A stretch of 13,836 nt of DNA from Gammaproteobacteria bacterium GWE2_37_16 (GCA_001801285.1 MGXG01000055.1:1-13836); one strand, 5' to 3'. Shown: positions 6,642 to 12,776, counted from the first letter of the stretch. The notes: generated by a model from the sequence alone, not told the origin. Made by a program: numbers and translations.

Positions 6642-7115
6642 ATGCTGAAAGAGTATACCAAAACACGTAACACTGTTAGGGCTTTAGTTTTTAACGACCA
6701 AGATCAAATTCTGTTAATGCAATTGCGTGTTCCAAGTAATGATATGCTTAAAACTGATCGGATTTTTTGGATTACACTAGGTGGGGAAATTGAAGGAAAC
6801 GAAACACCAACTGAAACTTTATTTCGAGAACTAAAAGAGGAGGGTGGAATAATTCAGGTACGGAGTTTCTCATTAATTGGTAATAGTGATCAGGTTTTAC
6901 AATGGAGGAATGAATCAACGCGGCTGACGGAGCAGTTTTTTGGCGTGCGTGTTGATGAAGTAAATTTGGGACAAGTTAGTCTTACCGACGAAGAAAAGCT
7001 TTTTTTGATCAAATATCAGTGGTGGAATATTGATGATTTAGTGCAAACAGATGAAGTTTTCTACCCCAAGAATTTAGTATTTTTGGCGCGGGATTATCTT
7101 AAAATATTTTTCTAA
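6642..7115 (+). CDS. Nudix hydrolase
   Basis: The start at ATG 6642 is fixed by GAGG (6630-6633), which overlaps the stop of the hydrolase gene, suggesting translational coupling. The product is 157 residues. Residues 48-70 form a textbook Nudix box (G-x5-E-x7-REL-x-EE-x-GI), whose glutamates bind the divalent metal needed to cleave a nucleoside diphosphate linked to another group. The N-terminal TVRALVFNDQDQILLMQL strand is typical. Substrate class is unresolved: the short LGGEIEGNE entry and the Trp-containing tail (YQWWNIDDL) are seen in many small-molecule and nucleotide-pyrophosphatase Nudix enzymes. It is last in the 3044-7115 run. Confidence 0.92.
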   Translation: MLKEYTKTRNTVRALVFNDQDQILLMQLRVPSNDMLKTDRIFWITLGGEIEGNETPTETLFRELKEEGGIIQVRSFSLIGNSDQVLQWRNESTRLTEQFFGVRVDEVNLGQVSLTDEEKLFLIKYQWWNIDDLVQTDEVFYPKNLVFLARDYLKIFF

Positions 7116-7615
7116 ATAATTTGGTATTTTATGCGTTAAATAATACGGAATATTTAATAGTGTAAAGTTTTTACCGTTAATGGTTTTTGAATTTTCGACT
7201 TGAAAATAAGTCTTATACCTGTAGTATCGGTGAATTGATGCAATGACCTTAAAGTTACTGATTTACCAGCCTTTACTTATATTGATCGAAATTTTTCGCA
7301 AACAAATTTACGGAAGTGGTTTTTCTAACTTGAAGGGCTTATCGCAATATTAGTGGTTTGCGATCAGTGTTTTGTGCTCAGTTTTGCGGGTTTGTGATTA
7401 TGTTTCGATTAAACATGGCAATGTTTTGTTATAAATTATGGGTTATTTGTGTGTAATATTGTATTAAAATATACCCAATTTTGATATTTATCAAGAAAAG
7501 GCTTTAATTTCATTAATGCCCACGTGCTTTGAGTTTTTTTTCCAAAATGGTTCTTCAAATAATACGGTCAATTGTATGGAATTGTTTAACATAAAAAAAT
7601 AATTCTTAAAAGCGC
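7116..7615. other. 500-bp intergenic region, no gene recognised
   Basis: AT-rich, with stops in all frames and no protein similarity that I can recognise. AAATAATACGG occurs twice (7139-7149 and 7557-7567), which may mark the remains of a duplicated or inserted piece. I see no strong terminator after the Nudix gene. Its size, unusual for this otherwise compact stretch, suggests an eroded gene or a long regulatory region. Confidence 0.4.
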
Positions 7616-7652
7616 TTTACAAGATATATCTTTTAGATATATGATAACACGC
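7616..7652 (+). promoter_or_regulatory. padR-type promoter with overlapping operator dyad
   Basis: TTTACA (7616-7621) and TATGAT (7640-7645) form a good sigma-70 promoter with an 18-bp spacer. The spacer and -10 hold a perfect dyad, ATATATCT-TTT-AGATATAT (7624-7642). A repressor bound there would cover the promoter. The predicted transcript start is at or next to the ATG at 7653, and no Shine-Dalgarno exists, so the mRNA is probably leaderless. PadR regulators commonly repress their own gene through such dyads. Confidence 0.6.
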
Positions 7653-8198
7653 ATGAGCAGAATAAACAAGACCAAGTACACTATCCTCGGCATGTTGGCG
7701 ATTCGTCCAATGTCTGGCTATGAAATGCAAAGCATGATTAAAAAAACCATTGCAAATTTTTGGTCAGAAAGTGCCGGTCAGATTTATCCTAATTTAGCCA
7801 AATCGCTAAAGGAAAAGTTGATAACTGCTGAAGATGATTCCTATAACGGTAAACGTAAAAGTAAAATTTACAGCTTGACTGAAAAAGGACTCAAGGTTTT
7901 ACAAGATTGGTTACCAAAACCAGCGGAACGTCACCAGGTGCGTGATGAACTTTTGCTGAAATTGTTTTTTGGTAAAAATTTATCATGCGAGCAATATGAA
8001 AAATTAATTCATAAAAGAAAGCAAAGTACGGAAGAAAAACTAGAATTTTTAAATTCTATTAAAAAACATTTGCAAAAAGAACATAAAAATGAAGAAGATC
8101 CGCCATACTGGTTAATTACCATTGATCATGGTTTGCATATGGCTAAAGCTGAGCTGGAGTGGTGTAGTGAGGTTTTGAAAAATATCAAAAATAAATAG
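7653..8198 (+). CDS. PadR-family transcriptional regulator
   Basis: 181 residues from ATG 7653 (MSRINKTKYTILGMLAIRPMSGYEM), the canonical PadR N terminus; an ATG at 7641 in the same frame lies inside the -10 box and is unlikely. Residues 1-80 are the winged HTH (ILGMLAIRPMSGYEMQSMI, FWSESAGQIYPNLAKSLKEKLI, then the wing KSKIYSLTEKGLKVL). Residues about 95-175 form the C-terminal PadR-C/Vir helical dimerisation region (RDELLLKLFFGKN ... WLITIDHGLHMAKAELEWC). The dyad in its promoter suggests autorepression, relieved by a phenolic, drug-like or redox ligand as in relatives. The flavoprotein gene starts 22 bp downstream and is probably co-transcribed and controlled by it. Confidence 0.92.
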   Translation: MSRINKTKYTILGMLAIRPMSGYEMQSMIKKTIANFWSESAGQIYPNLAKSLKEKLITAEDDSYNGKRKSKIYSLTEKGLKVLQDWLPKPAERHQVRDELLLKLFFGKNLSCEQYEKLIHKRKQSTEEKLEFLNSIKKHLQKEHKNEEDPPYWLITIDHGLHMAKAELEWCSEVLKNIKNK

Positions 8199-8220
8199 AA
8201 ATAAAAAATAGGAGACTTAT

Positions 8221-8949
8221 ATGAATATATTAGCAATTAATGGTTCGCCGCACGGCAACCTTGGCAACACTGATCTTATATTGCAACCATTGTTAAGAGG
8301 CATGGAAAGCACTGGAGCGAAAACGGAAACAATTTATTTAAATAAAATAAATATTAAGCACTGTATTGGTTGTTTTAATTGCTGGTTTAAAACGCCTGGC
8401 AAGTGCATACACCATGATGATATGGCTCCGTTATTGGAGAAAAAAAGAAGTGCTGATTTAATTATTTATGCCACTCCGCTGTATGTTTTTTCAACGACTG
8501 GATTGATGAAAGTTTTTTTGGATCGTGGAATACCGAATCTTATGCCTTTTTTTGAGGAAAATAGTGATGGTAGTAAGCTGACAAAACATCCAGAGCGTTA
8601 TCCAAGAACAGCGCCGCAGAAAATGCTTTTGGTTTCAAGTTGTGGATTTCCAGAAGAGAAACATTTTGCGCCACTCATTCAGACATTTAAGCATGCAGCG
8701 GAAGAAAACGGTACAGAATATATTGGTGAAATTTTAAAACCTGCTGCTTGGCTTTTGAAAGAGGAAGACATGTGTGAAAAGGCAAATGCGTATTATGCTG
8801 ATTTGTATACAGCTGGTAAATATTTGATTACCCAAGGGAAGATTGATGCGGAATTATTAAAGAAACTTCATCAGTCTTGGCTTTCTGATCATGAAATTCG
8901 TGCGATGGTAAATAAAGAATTTCATTCTATGTTAAACGATAAGAGGTAG
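8221..8949 (+). CDS. Flavodoxin-fold NAD(P)H-dependent FMN reductase, iron-sulfur flavoprotein-like
   Basis: 242 residues; start ATG 8221 with AGGAG about eight bases upstream. The N terminus, MNILAINGSPHGNLGNTDLIL, has the flavodoxin-like FMN phosphate-binding loop (GSPHG..GNT). Cys48-x2-Cys51-x2-Cys54-x7-Cys62 (HCIGCFNCWFKTPGKC) follows the compact cysteine motif found in Isf-type iron-sulfur flavoproteins and related anaerobic FMN reductases. ATPLYVFSTTGLMKVFLDR is the isoalloxazine-contacting strand and turn. A cytoplasmic reductase of quinones, nitro compounds or oxygen species is likely; whether a 4Fe-4S cluster is bound cannot be told from sequence. It is downstream of padR and upstream of a small membrane protein, as a PadR-controlled redox cassette. 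Confidence 0.88.
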   Translation: MNILAINGSPHGNLGNTDLILQPLLRGMESTGAKTETIYLNKINIKHCIGCFNCWFKTPGKCIHHDDMAPLLEKKRSADLIIYATPLYVFSTTGLMKVFLDRGIPNLMPFFEENSDGSKLTKHPERYPRTAPQKMLLVSSCGFPEEKHFAPLIQTFKHAAEENGTEYIGEILKPAAWLLKEEDMCEKANAYYADLYTAGKYLITQGKIDAELLKKLHQSWLSDHEIRAMVNKEFHSMLNDKR

Positions 8950-9007
8950 GCTTTAAATGCGGACGCTTTGTATTGAAACATAAACTGCAAGATTGGAGTA
9001 TAAAAAA

Positions 9008-9565
9008 ATGTCAACCGGAGTATTAATAGGATTTTTGCCGTGGATTTTATTTTATATCTTGCCGTTGCATACTGCGCAACAATTGAAAGTCGGTATAACT
9101 GGGCTGCTTTTGTTAACGCTGGTAACTAGTTATAAGGATTTAAAAAGGAAATTTATCTTACCTTGGGTTACGCTGGCATTTTTTGTCTTTAGTTTTGTTG
9201 GTGTAGTGATGTTTGATTTGGAATTTTTGATGTCAAATATGGCGATTTTAGTGAATAGCGCTTTAGTTTGTGTGGCACTGGGATCGCTCGCTATTGGTAA
9301 ACCGTTTACACTGCAATATGCGCGAGCTGAAGTGGCAAAAGAAAAATGGCAGCATCCGGTTTTTATTTTCATTAACCAAGTTCTGACTTTTGTCTGGGGC
9401 ATGTCGTTTTTATTTAATTTGAGTGTCAATGTTATACACAAAATTCATCCTTATTCGAATTTAATAGTTAGCATGCTAGTAAATGGCTCTACTTTAGGTG
9501 CGCTCTTTTTTACGATTTGGTTTCCTAAGTGGTATCGAAATAAAATCACCCATAAATATAAATAA
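9008..9565 (+). CDS. Small multi-pass membrane protein of unknown function
   Basis: 185 residues; the start is ATG 9008 because GGAG (8995-8998) precedes it by nine bases, while the earlier TTG at 8993 overlaps that site. Five or six hydrophobic segments are visible (about 3-20, 28-42, 50-70, 74-95, 118-140, 150-172). Between the fourth and fifth is a conserved-looking amphipathic stretch, IGKPFTLQYARAEVAKEKWQHPVF, that I associate with uncharacterised proteins often found beside FMN reductases, but I cannot name the family. The gene lies 58 bp behind the flavoprotein gene and has its own ribosome site. A membrane partner of the flavoprotein is possible but unproven. Confidence 0.7.
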   Translation: MSTGVLIGFLPWILFYILPLHTAQQLKVGITGLLLLTLVTSYKDLKRKFILPWVTLAFFVFSFVGVVMFDLEFLMSNMAILVNSALVCVALGSLAIGKPFTLQYARAEVAKEKWQHPVFIFINQVLTFVWGMSFLFNLSVNVIHKIHPYSNLIVSMLVNGSTLGALFFTIWFPKWYRNKITHKYK

Positions 9566-9755
9566 AGAAACACTGTATTGCCAAATTATTTTCTCAAAGT
9601 AAGCTTAGCTTTTAAATGTGTTTGAAAATTTTAAGGCTTCAATATAGTATGTTGATTTATATAGCAATTTTGTTTACATATCTTGAAATGCCCCATAATT
9701 AATATCCGACTAATTAGCAATTTTTTTAAGATGTATTATGCAGTAAACCACTAAT
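9566..9755. other. Intergenic region before the helicase relic
   Basis: About 190 bp, AT-rich, with stops in all frames. It contains no terminator-like stem or promoter that I trust. Confidence 0.35.
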
Positions 9756-9971
9756 TTGGTGCAGTTACTTGCAATATTGCAAAATCGTTTTGGTTTAGAG
9801 AAGTTTAGGGAATGGCAAGCGGAAGCTATTTTAACTTTACTTACCTTTGGACGTTTGCTGTGTATCCAACCAACTGGGCATGGCAAACCGTTACTTTATT
9901 AATTACCAGCAACGATTCTTGATGGTATTAATTTCCAAAAAACCATCTTCAGATGCGCAATTGTTGCTCGA
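9756..9971 (+). pseudogene. RecQ-like DEAD/DEAH helicase fragment
   Basis: One frame from TTG 9756 reads LQNRFGLEKFREWQAEAI...CIQPTGHGKPLLY, which matches the start of RecQ-type helicases (FG..xFRxxQ motif 0 and Walker A PTGxGKS). Two damages are visible. The Ser/Thr after the Walker Lys is Pro (GKP), and TAA at 9900-9902 stands where the family has Gln in LLYQLPA; beyond it the frame continues with LPATILDGI and then is lost at TGA 9972. Only about 70 of 500 or more codons remain and no downstream helicase motifs follow. It is a dead 5' remnant, possibly of a larger gene disrupted by deletion. Confidence 0.7.
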
Positions 9972-9974
9972 TGA

Positions 9975-10187
9975 TTATACGGGGTTAGGTGCAATCATCA
10001 AAGAAGCCGGATGCGGTTTTACGTAAAAATGCTTTTTTAAAGATGTGAAAGGGATGTTTGGCTCGAGGGGGATGAATTAATTATGTATCTTTGGAAACTT
10101 TTGTCTACGGGCTTGTGTGGTCAGGTTTTAAATCATGTTTTTCATGGTTCACGCTTTAAAACCCGACTTTATTTTTGCACAGGAAGT
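9975..10187. other. Non-coding remnant region between helicase relic and effector-like gene
   Basis: About 210 bp with no recognisable product. A 34-codon frame overlaps its left side (ATG 9922 to TAA 10024) and a 59-codon plus-strand frame (ATG 10083 to TAA 10260) runs into the antisense of the next gene; neither has a ribosome site or known similarity. Probably the decayed remainder of the helicase locus. Confidence 0.35.
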
Positions 10188-11182
10188 TTAGCTACAGTTG
10201 CAAATGATAGTTTCTTTTGGTGCGTTATGTTCTGGTGGTGTAGGTATAACGCTATTACTTAAAAGTGATTTAAACGAAGAATCTTGTATCGATTCTATTC
10301 GCCGTGGTGTGACCAAATTACCTTCTTGTAAATTTTTTGTGTTTAAAGGCAAGTGATTTATTATAACGACCTCTTTGTTATCACGTATTTGTGTATTTCT
10401 TTCAGCGAATAATATTTCTGTAGAAGATAAATTAACTTCCGCACGCCTTAAAAACGCAATAAAATTTTCTAAGCTTTTTATTGGTGTCTCATAGTGACCT
10501 GACTCGGCAATTATTTTAATACAATTATTATTTTTTACTTCAAAATAACCGGCAAATAGCAAATATCCTCCTCGTGTAAAACTTGAGTGTTGTATGTTTG
10601 GTGCTTTTGGAGCTGAAAATAATTTACCATCCTTGGTTAGTATTACCATGTTTTTCATACCATTTATAGTGGAAAATGGTTGTCCTGAACTGTTAACAAA
10701 TTTACCATCTCTAACAAATAATCTACATTGTTCTGCTTCTTGAGCGGTCATGTAGTGAGTTTTAAGATAATCTGACTTACTTTCGGATAGTAAGCTATGG
10801 TCTATTGTTGATTTGATTTTCAGATTAGATATAAGTTCAATATAATATTGCTCCCTTTTGAAGGCATTATGTGGATGCCAGGTTAATAAAGGTAAGCAAT
10901 GTCGGTTAATAAAATGGGCATTGGCTTGGAGTCTGGAAATATCTTTTAGCTTTTCTTGTAAAGCGGGACTAAGATTTTTTTTAGAAGGTGTTTTGGTGTG
11001 AGTTGAAGCTATAGGAATAAATAAGCTTGATCTTGCATTTGATATTGATGGTAATGGATTAGAGATGGGTAGCGCTTTCCTGTTAAGTGGTGTAGATAGG
11101 GGGGGGGTATCTGCTGTGATAACGGTTGAATATATTCATTTGTGTTATTGGTCAATGCTTGTTTTTGTGATGGGGGAGCCAT
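10188..11182 (-). pseudogene. Effector-like protein with IQM-like domain; broken or switchable by a frameshift in a 9-C tract
   Basis: The ATG (complement of 11180-11182) is preceded by AGAGGT. Frame one gives 25 codons (MAPPSQKQALTNNT...), then enters nine C residues (plus-strand G 11099-11107) and stops after 57 codons at 11009-11011. Adding one base or removing two in that tract joins it to a frame open down to TAA at 10188, giving 331 residues; the joined frame keeps going without any further stop. The N-terminal third is Pro/Ser/Asn-rich; the middle is helical (HPHNAFKREQYYIELISNLK). The C-terminal half (EQCRLFVRDGKFVNSSGQPF ... MVILTKDGKLFS ... HSSFTRGGYLLFAGYFEV ... ESGHYETP ... LENFIAFLRRAEVNLSSTEI) matches, from memory, the HSSF...SGHY domain of plant IQM calmodulin-binding proteins and of bacterial proteins from Legionellales and myxobacteria. 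No signal peptide is seen. With the PmrA box upstream, a Dot/Icm-type secreted effector is the best guess. The longest ATG-initiated piece is 10188-10751. Confidence 0.65.
11099..11107 (-). repeat. Nine-base homopolymer (C9 on the coding strand) at the frameshift point
   Basis: The longest G/C homopolymer seen in this AT-rich window lies precisely where the two halves of the effector-like frame must join. It is either a slipped-strand phase-variation tract or a sequencing/assembly length error. Confidence 0.8.
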
Positions 11183-11236
11183 AAAATACCTCTTTTAAAA
11201 ATTGATATATTTAATTATTAGCTTCTAACAACAAAC

Positions 11237-11269
11237 ACTATACGCCACAAATATTAAGTAAATATTATT
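11237..11269 (-). promoter_or_regulatory. PmrA-type tandem box and -10 element of the effector-like gene
   Basis: On the minus strand, half-sites AATAATATT (11269-11261) and CTTAATATT (11258-11250) are separated by two bases. The consensus known for Legionella and Coxiella PmrA-controlled effector genes is cTTAATatT-N2-cTTAATatT: the second half is exact and the first matches seven of nine. Seven bases downstream is TATAGT (complement of 11237-11242), a good -10, with no clear -35, as expected for an activator-dependent promoter. The predicted leader is about 48 nt. Confidence 0.55.
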
Positions 11270-11309
11270 TAAAACTCATTTAATAATACATTAATAAACA
11301 AATCAATTT

Positions 11310-11487
11310 ACGCGATTCTCAACTTTTTTAGTAGTAAATTTAACGACATAGCTTTCTAGTGTAATTTAATTTTTTTCAACAAAATAATTCACACAAGGAG
11401 AAAGCCATGTCGATAGAACATAAAAAAAACAATAATCCGCCATTGCAATTCGATTTATTGATTGGAATAAAAAGTTGAGAATGGCGT
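11310..11487. mobile_element. Small non-autonomous element A (MITE-like), ~178 bp
   Basis: Left end ACGCGATTCTCAACTTTTT (11310-11328) and right end AAAAAGTTGAGAATGGCGT (11469-11487) are inverted repeats with one mismatch over about 19 bp. TCAATTTA flanks both sides (11303-11310 and 11487-11494), a perfect putative target duplication of 6-8 bp whose exact edge is ambiguous by one or two bases. There is no transposase inside; instead there is a 23-codon frame with a strong ribosome site. The transposase source is not in the window and I cannot assign the IS family. Confidence 0.65.
11407..11478 (+). other. 23-codon open frame with strong ribosome site inside element A
   Basis: ATG 11407 follows AAGGAG (11395-11400) at a good distance and opens a frame MSIEHKKNNNPPLQFDLLIG... 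that ends at TGA 11476 created by the element's right terminal repeat. It looks like the 5' end of a real gene cut off by the terminal repeat, perhaps the start of the parent transposase or a captured gene. I see no similarity to a known family. Confidence 0.3.
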
Positions 11488-11641
11488 CAATTTATATAAG
11501 TGAATGTTTGGGTGATGCTTAGGCAAATTTTTATTACGATGATTTGCGCAAATGGGCTCAAGTTAACTATGTGCGCAGAAGATTTAATTTCAGATGCGTG
11601 GTGATTGACGATATTCTTAAAGAGTAGTAATTATTGAATAG
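11488..11641. other. Decayed coding-like region between element A and the IS200 relic
   Basis: A frame in phase with ATG 11481 reads through to TAG 11625-11627 with one internal stop (TAG 11520-11522); after that stop it continues ANFYYDDLRKWAQVNYVRRRF. The composition looks like degraded coding sequence but I do not recognise the protein. Confidence 0.3.
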
Positions 11642-11669
11642 AATATTTCCTGTGGCTTGCCACTAGCAC
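11642..11669 (+). repeat. Solo left end of an IS200 element (relic)
   Basis: The 28 bases match the left end of the intact IS at 2456-2483 in 24 positions, including AATATT, GTGGCTTGCCAC and the CTTG loop. The stem is decayed to GTGG/CCAC. No tnpA or right end follows; the oxidoreductase fragment begins within about ten bases, so the rest of the IS and the 5' part of that gene were probably lost together. Confidence 0.65.
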
Positions 11670-12137
11670 CCTCTTGGTGTGCAAGATGCATTAAAAGATG
11701 GTTTATTGTTTAGTGAAGGTGAAATTGTTGTGCAAATGCTAGCAGCGTGTGGCTATGATGCATTGGAAATCAGCCAAGGATTGCAAGATATTGGCAGAGT
11801 AACAAGTTTTGGTGATTGGAGTGGGACTCCAATGCGAAGTAAAATTAATAAAATAACTGATGAAGGTTATTTTCGTAGTTGGTGTCATGAAATTAAACAA
11901 GTAATAGCTAAACCGACAATTTTAACCGGTGGTTTACGTAGTTATGAATTCATGACTAATATTATCGAAAATAAGGAAACCGATTTAGTTGGTTTATGCC
12001 GTCCATTAATTCGCGAACTAAATTTGATTAGTCGCTGGCAAGGTAGGGATTATCGCAAAGCAACTTGTATTTCCTGCAATAAATGTATTACCGAATTACT
12101 GCTAAAAGGTTTACTATTAGAATGTTATTTAACGTGA
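11667..12137 (+). pseudogene. Old Yellow Enzyme-type NADH:flavin oxidoreductase, C-terminal fragment
   Basis: The open frame begins after a stop at 11664 and has no proper start; GTG 11679 is only the first usable codon. About 150 residues remain of a family usually 350-400 long. From GTG 11679: MLAACGYDALEIS at 20-32, EGYFRSWCHEIKQ at 62-74, then the FMN-phosphate-binding strands ILTGGLRS (81-88) and GLCRPLIRE (105-113) and a CISCNKC motif (130-136), all typical of OYE-like enzymes. The substrate- and flavin-contacting N-terminal part of the barrel is absent. The 5' break coincides with an IS200 end relic and the 3' end with element B, whose terminal repeat supplies the ACG TGA at the stop. 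It cannot make an active enzyme. Confidence 0.85.
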
Positions 12138-12309
12138 TTCTCAACTTTTCATAACGCATTGATTTTGCATTGCTAAAAACTCAAACTTGGATTTTATCAA
12201 TAGGTGGTGTTGAATTATTTAACAATGCTTTCTTAATTAATATGTAAATAAAATTTCTTTCAAAATAAATAAGTTAGAATCAACAGCGCAAAAAAGTTGA
12301 GAATGGCGT
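12132..12309. mobile_element. Small non-autonomous element B (MITE-like), ~178 bp
   Basis: The left end ACGTGATTCTCAACTTTT and right end AAAAAGTTGAGAATGGCGT are nearly the same as those of element A, with the same overall length. TATTTA lies on both sides (12126-12131 and 12311-12316). Removing the element plus one TATTTA joins the oxidoreductase frame to GAT AAT AAA TAA, giving the ending CYLDNK-stop. The inner sequence has no open frame and no obvious similarity to the core of element A. Confidence 0.68.
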
Positions 12310-12332
12310 CTATTTAGATAATAAATAAAGTT

Positions 12333-12776
12333 ATGAACAAAAATAAGCTCAAGTTTTCTTTGCTAAAGCAGTTTTCACTTACGCACGCAACATATGAAGT
12401 GTTACGCAATAAGTTGAAAGCAGATAATGTCAGTAAAGTCGGCAATTATGAAGCAAACACGTATCTCTTTGCTTATCATAATGAACATGATGATCTTGTA
12501 GCTGGATTATATGCTTTTTGTCGTATGGGTGCTTTTCACGTTGATCTCTTGTGGGTTGATGAATTATTGCGCGGACAAAAATTAGGCACGAAATTGTTAG
12601 AACAAGCAGAAGAATGTGCACGCGATAATGGCGCTCTTTATGTGAATGTTAATACTGCAACTTTTCAGGCGTTAGATTTTTATTTAAAAAACGGTTATGA
12701 GGTTTTTGCTAAATTGCCACTTTTGATAAATGGTATGGATAATCAGTATGATTATTTTTTGGTAAAGTATTTGTGA
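12333..12776 (+). CDS. GNAT-family N-acetyltransferase
   Basis: 147 residues from ATG 12333. The GNAT fold is visible in order: LVAGLYAFCRMGAFHVDLLWVDELLRGQKLGTKLLEQAEECARDNG, which holds the beta4 strand and the acetyl-CoA pyrophosphate-binding loop R-G-x-x-L-G, then ALYVNVNTATFQALDFYLKNGYEVFAKLP, the usual N-x-x-A-x-x-F-Y-x-x-x-G-F/Y motif. It transfers an acetyl group to an amine of an unknown small molecule or protein. The start codon is 23 bp from the right end of element B; before that insertion it would have begun four bases after the oxidoreductase stop, so the two were probably translated as a coupled pair. No strong ribosome site is seen now. Confidence 0.9.
   Translation: MNKNKLKFSLLKQFSLTHATYEVLRNKLKADNVSKVGNYEANTYLFAYHNEHDDLVAGLYAFCRMGAFHVDLLWVDELLRGQKLGTKLLEQAEECARDNGALYVNVNTATFQALDFYLKNGYEVFAKLPLLINGMDNQYDYFLVKYL

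Noticed and set aside
7116..7615. Possible riboswitch or structured RNA in the long gap before padR
   Set aside because: I could find no strong stems or known conserved elements, and the padR promoter starts at the far end of the gap.
9130..9441. 103-codon minus-strand frame in the small membrane protein gene
   Set aside because: The plus strand has a good ribosome site and membrane-protein pattern; the antisense product is not recognisable.
10083..10262. 59-codon plus-strand frame partly antisense to the effector-like gene
   Set aside because: No ribosome site or similarity; its 3' half is the complement of a real coding sequence.
11310..12309. Elements A and B as the two ends of one composite transposon carrying the oxidoreductase fragment
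   Set aside because: Each has its own flanking direct repeat, and excising B alone restores a reading frame, so B is an independent insertion.
12430..12621. 63-codon minus-strand frame in the GNAT gene, and 67 codons at 13250-13453 in the NapH-like gene
   Set aside because: Antisense shadows of well-supported genes.
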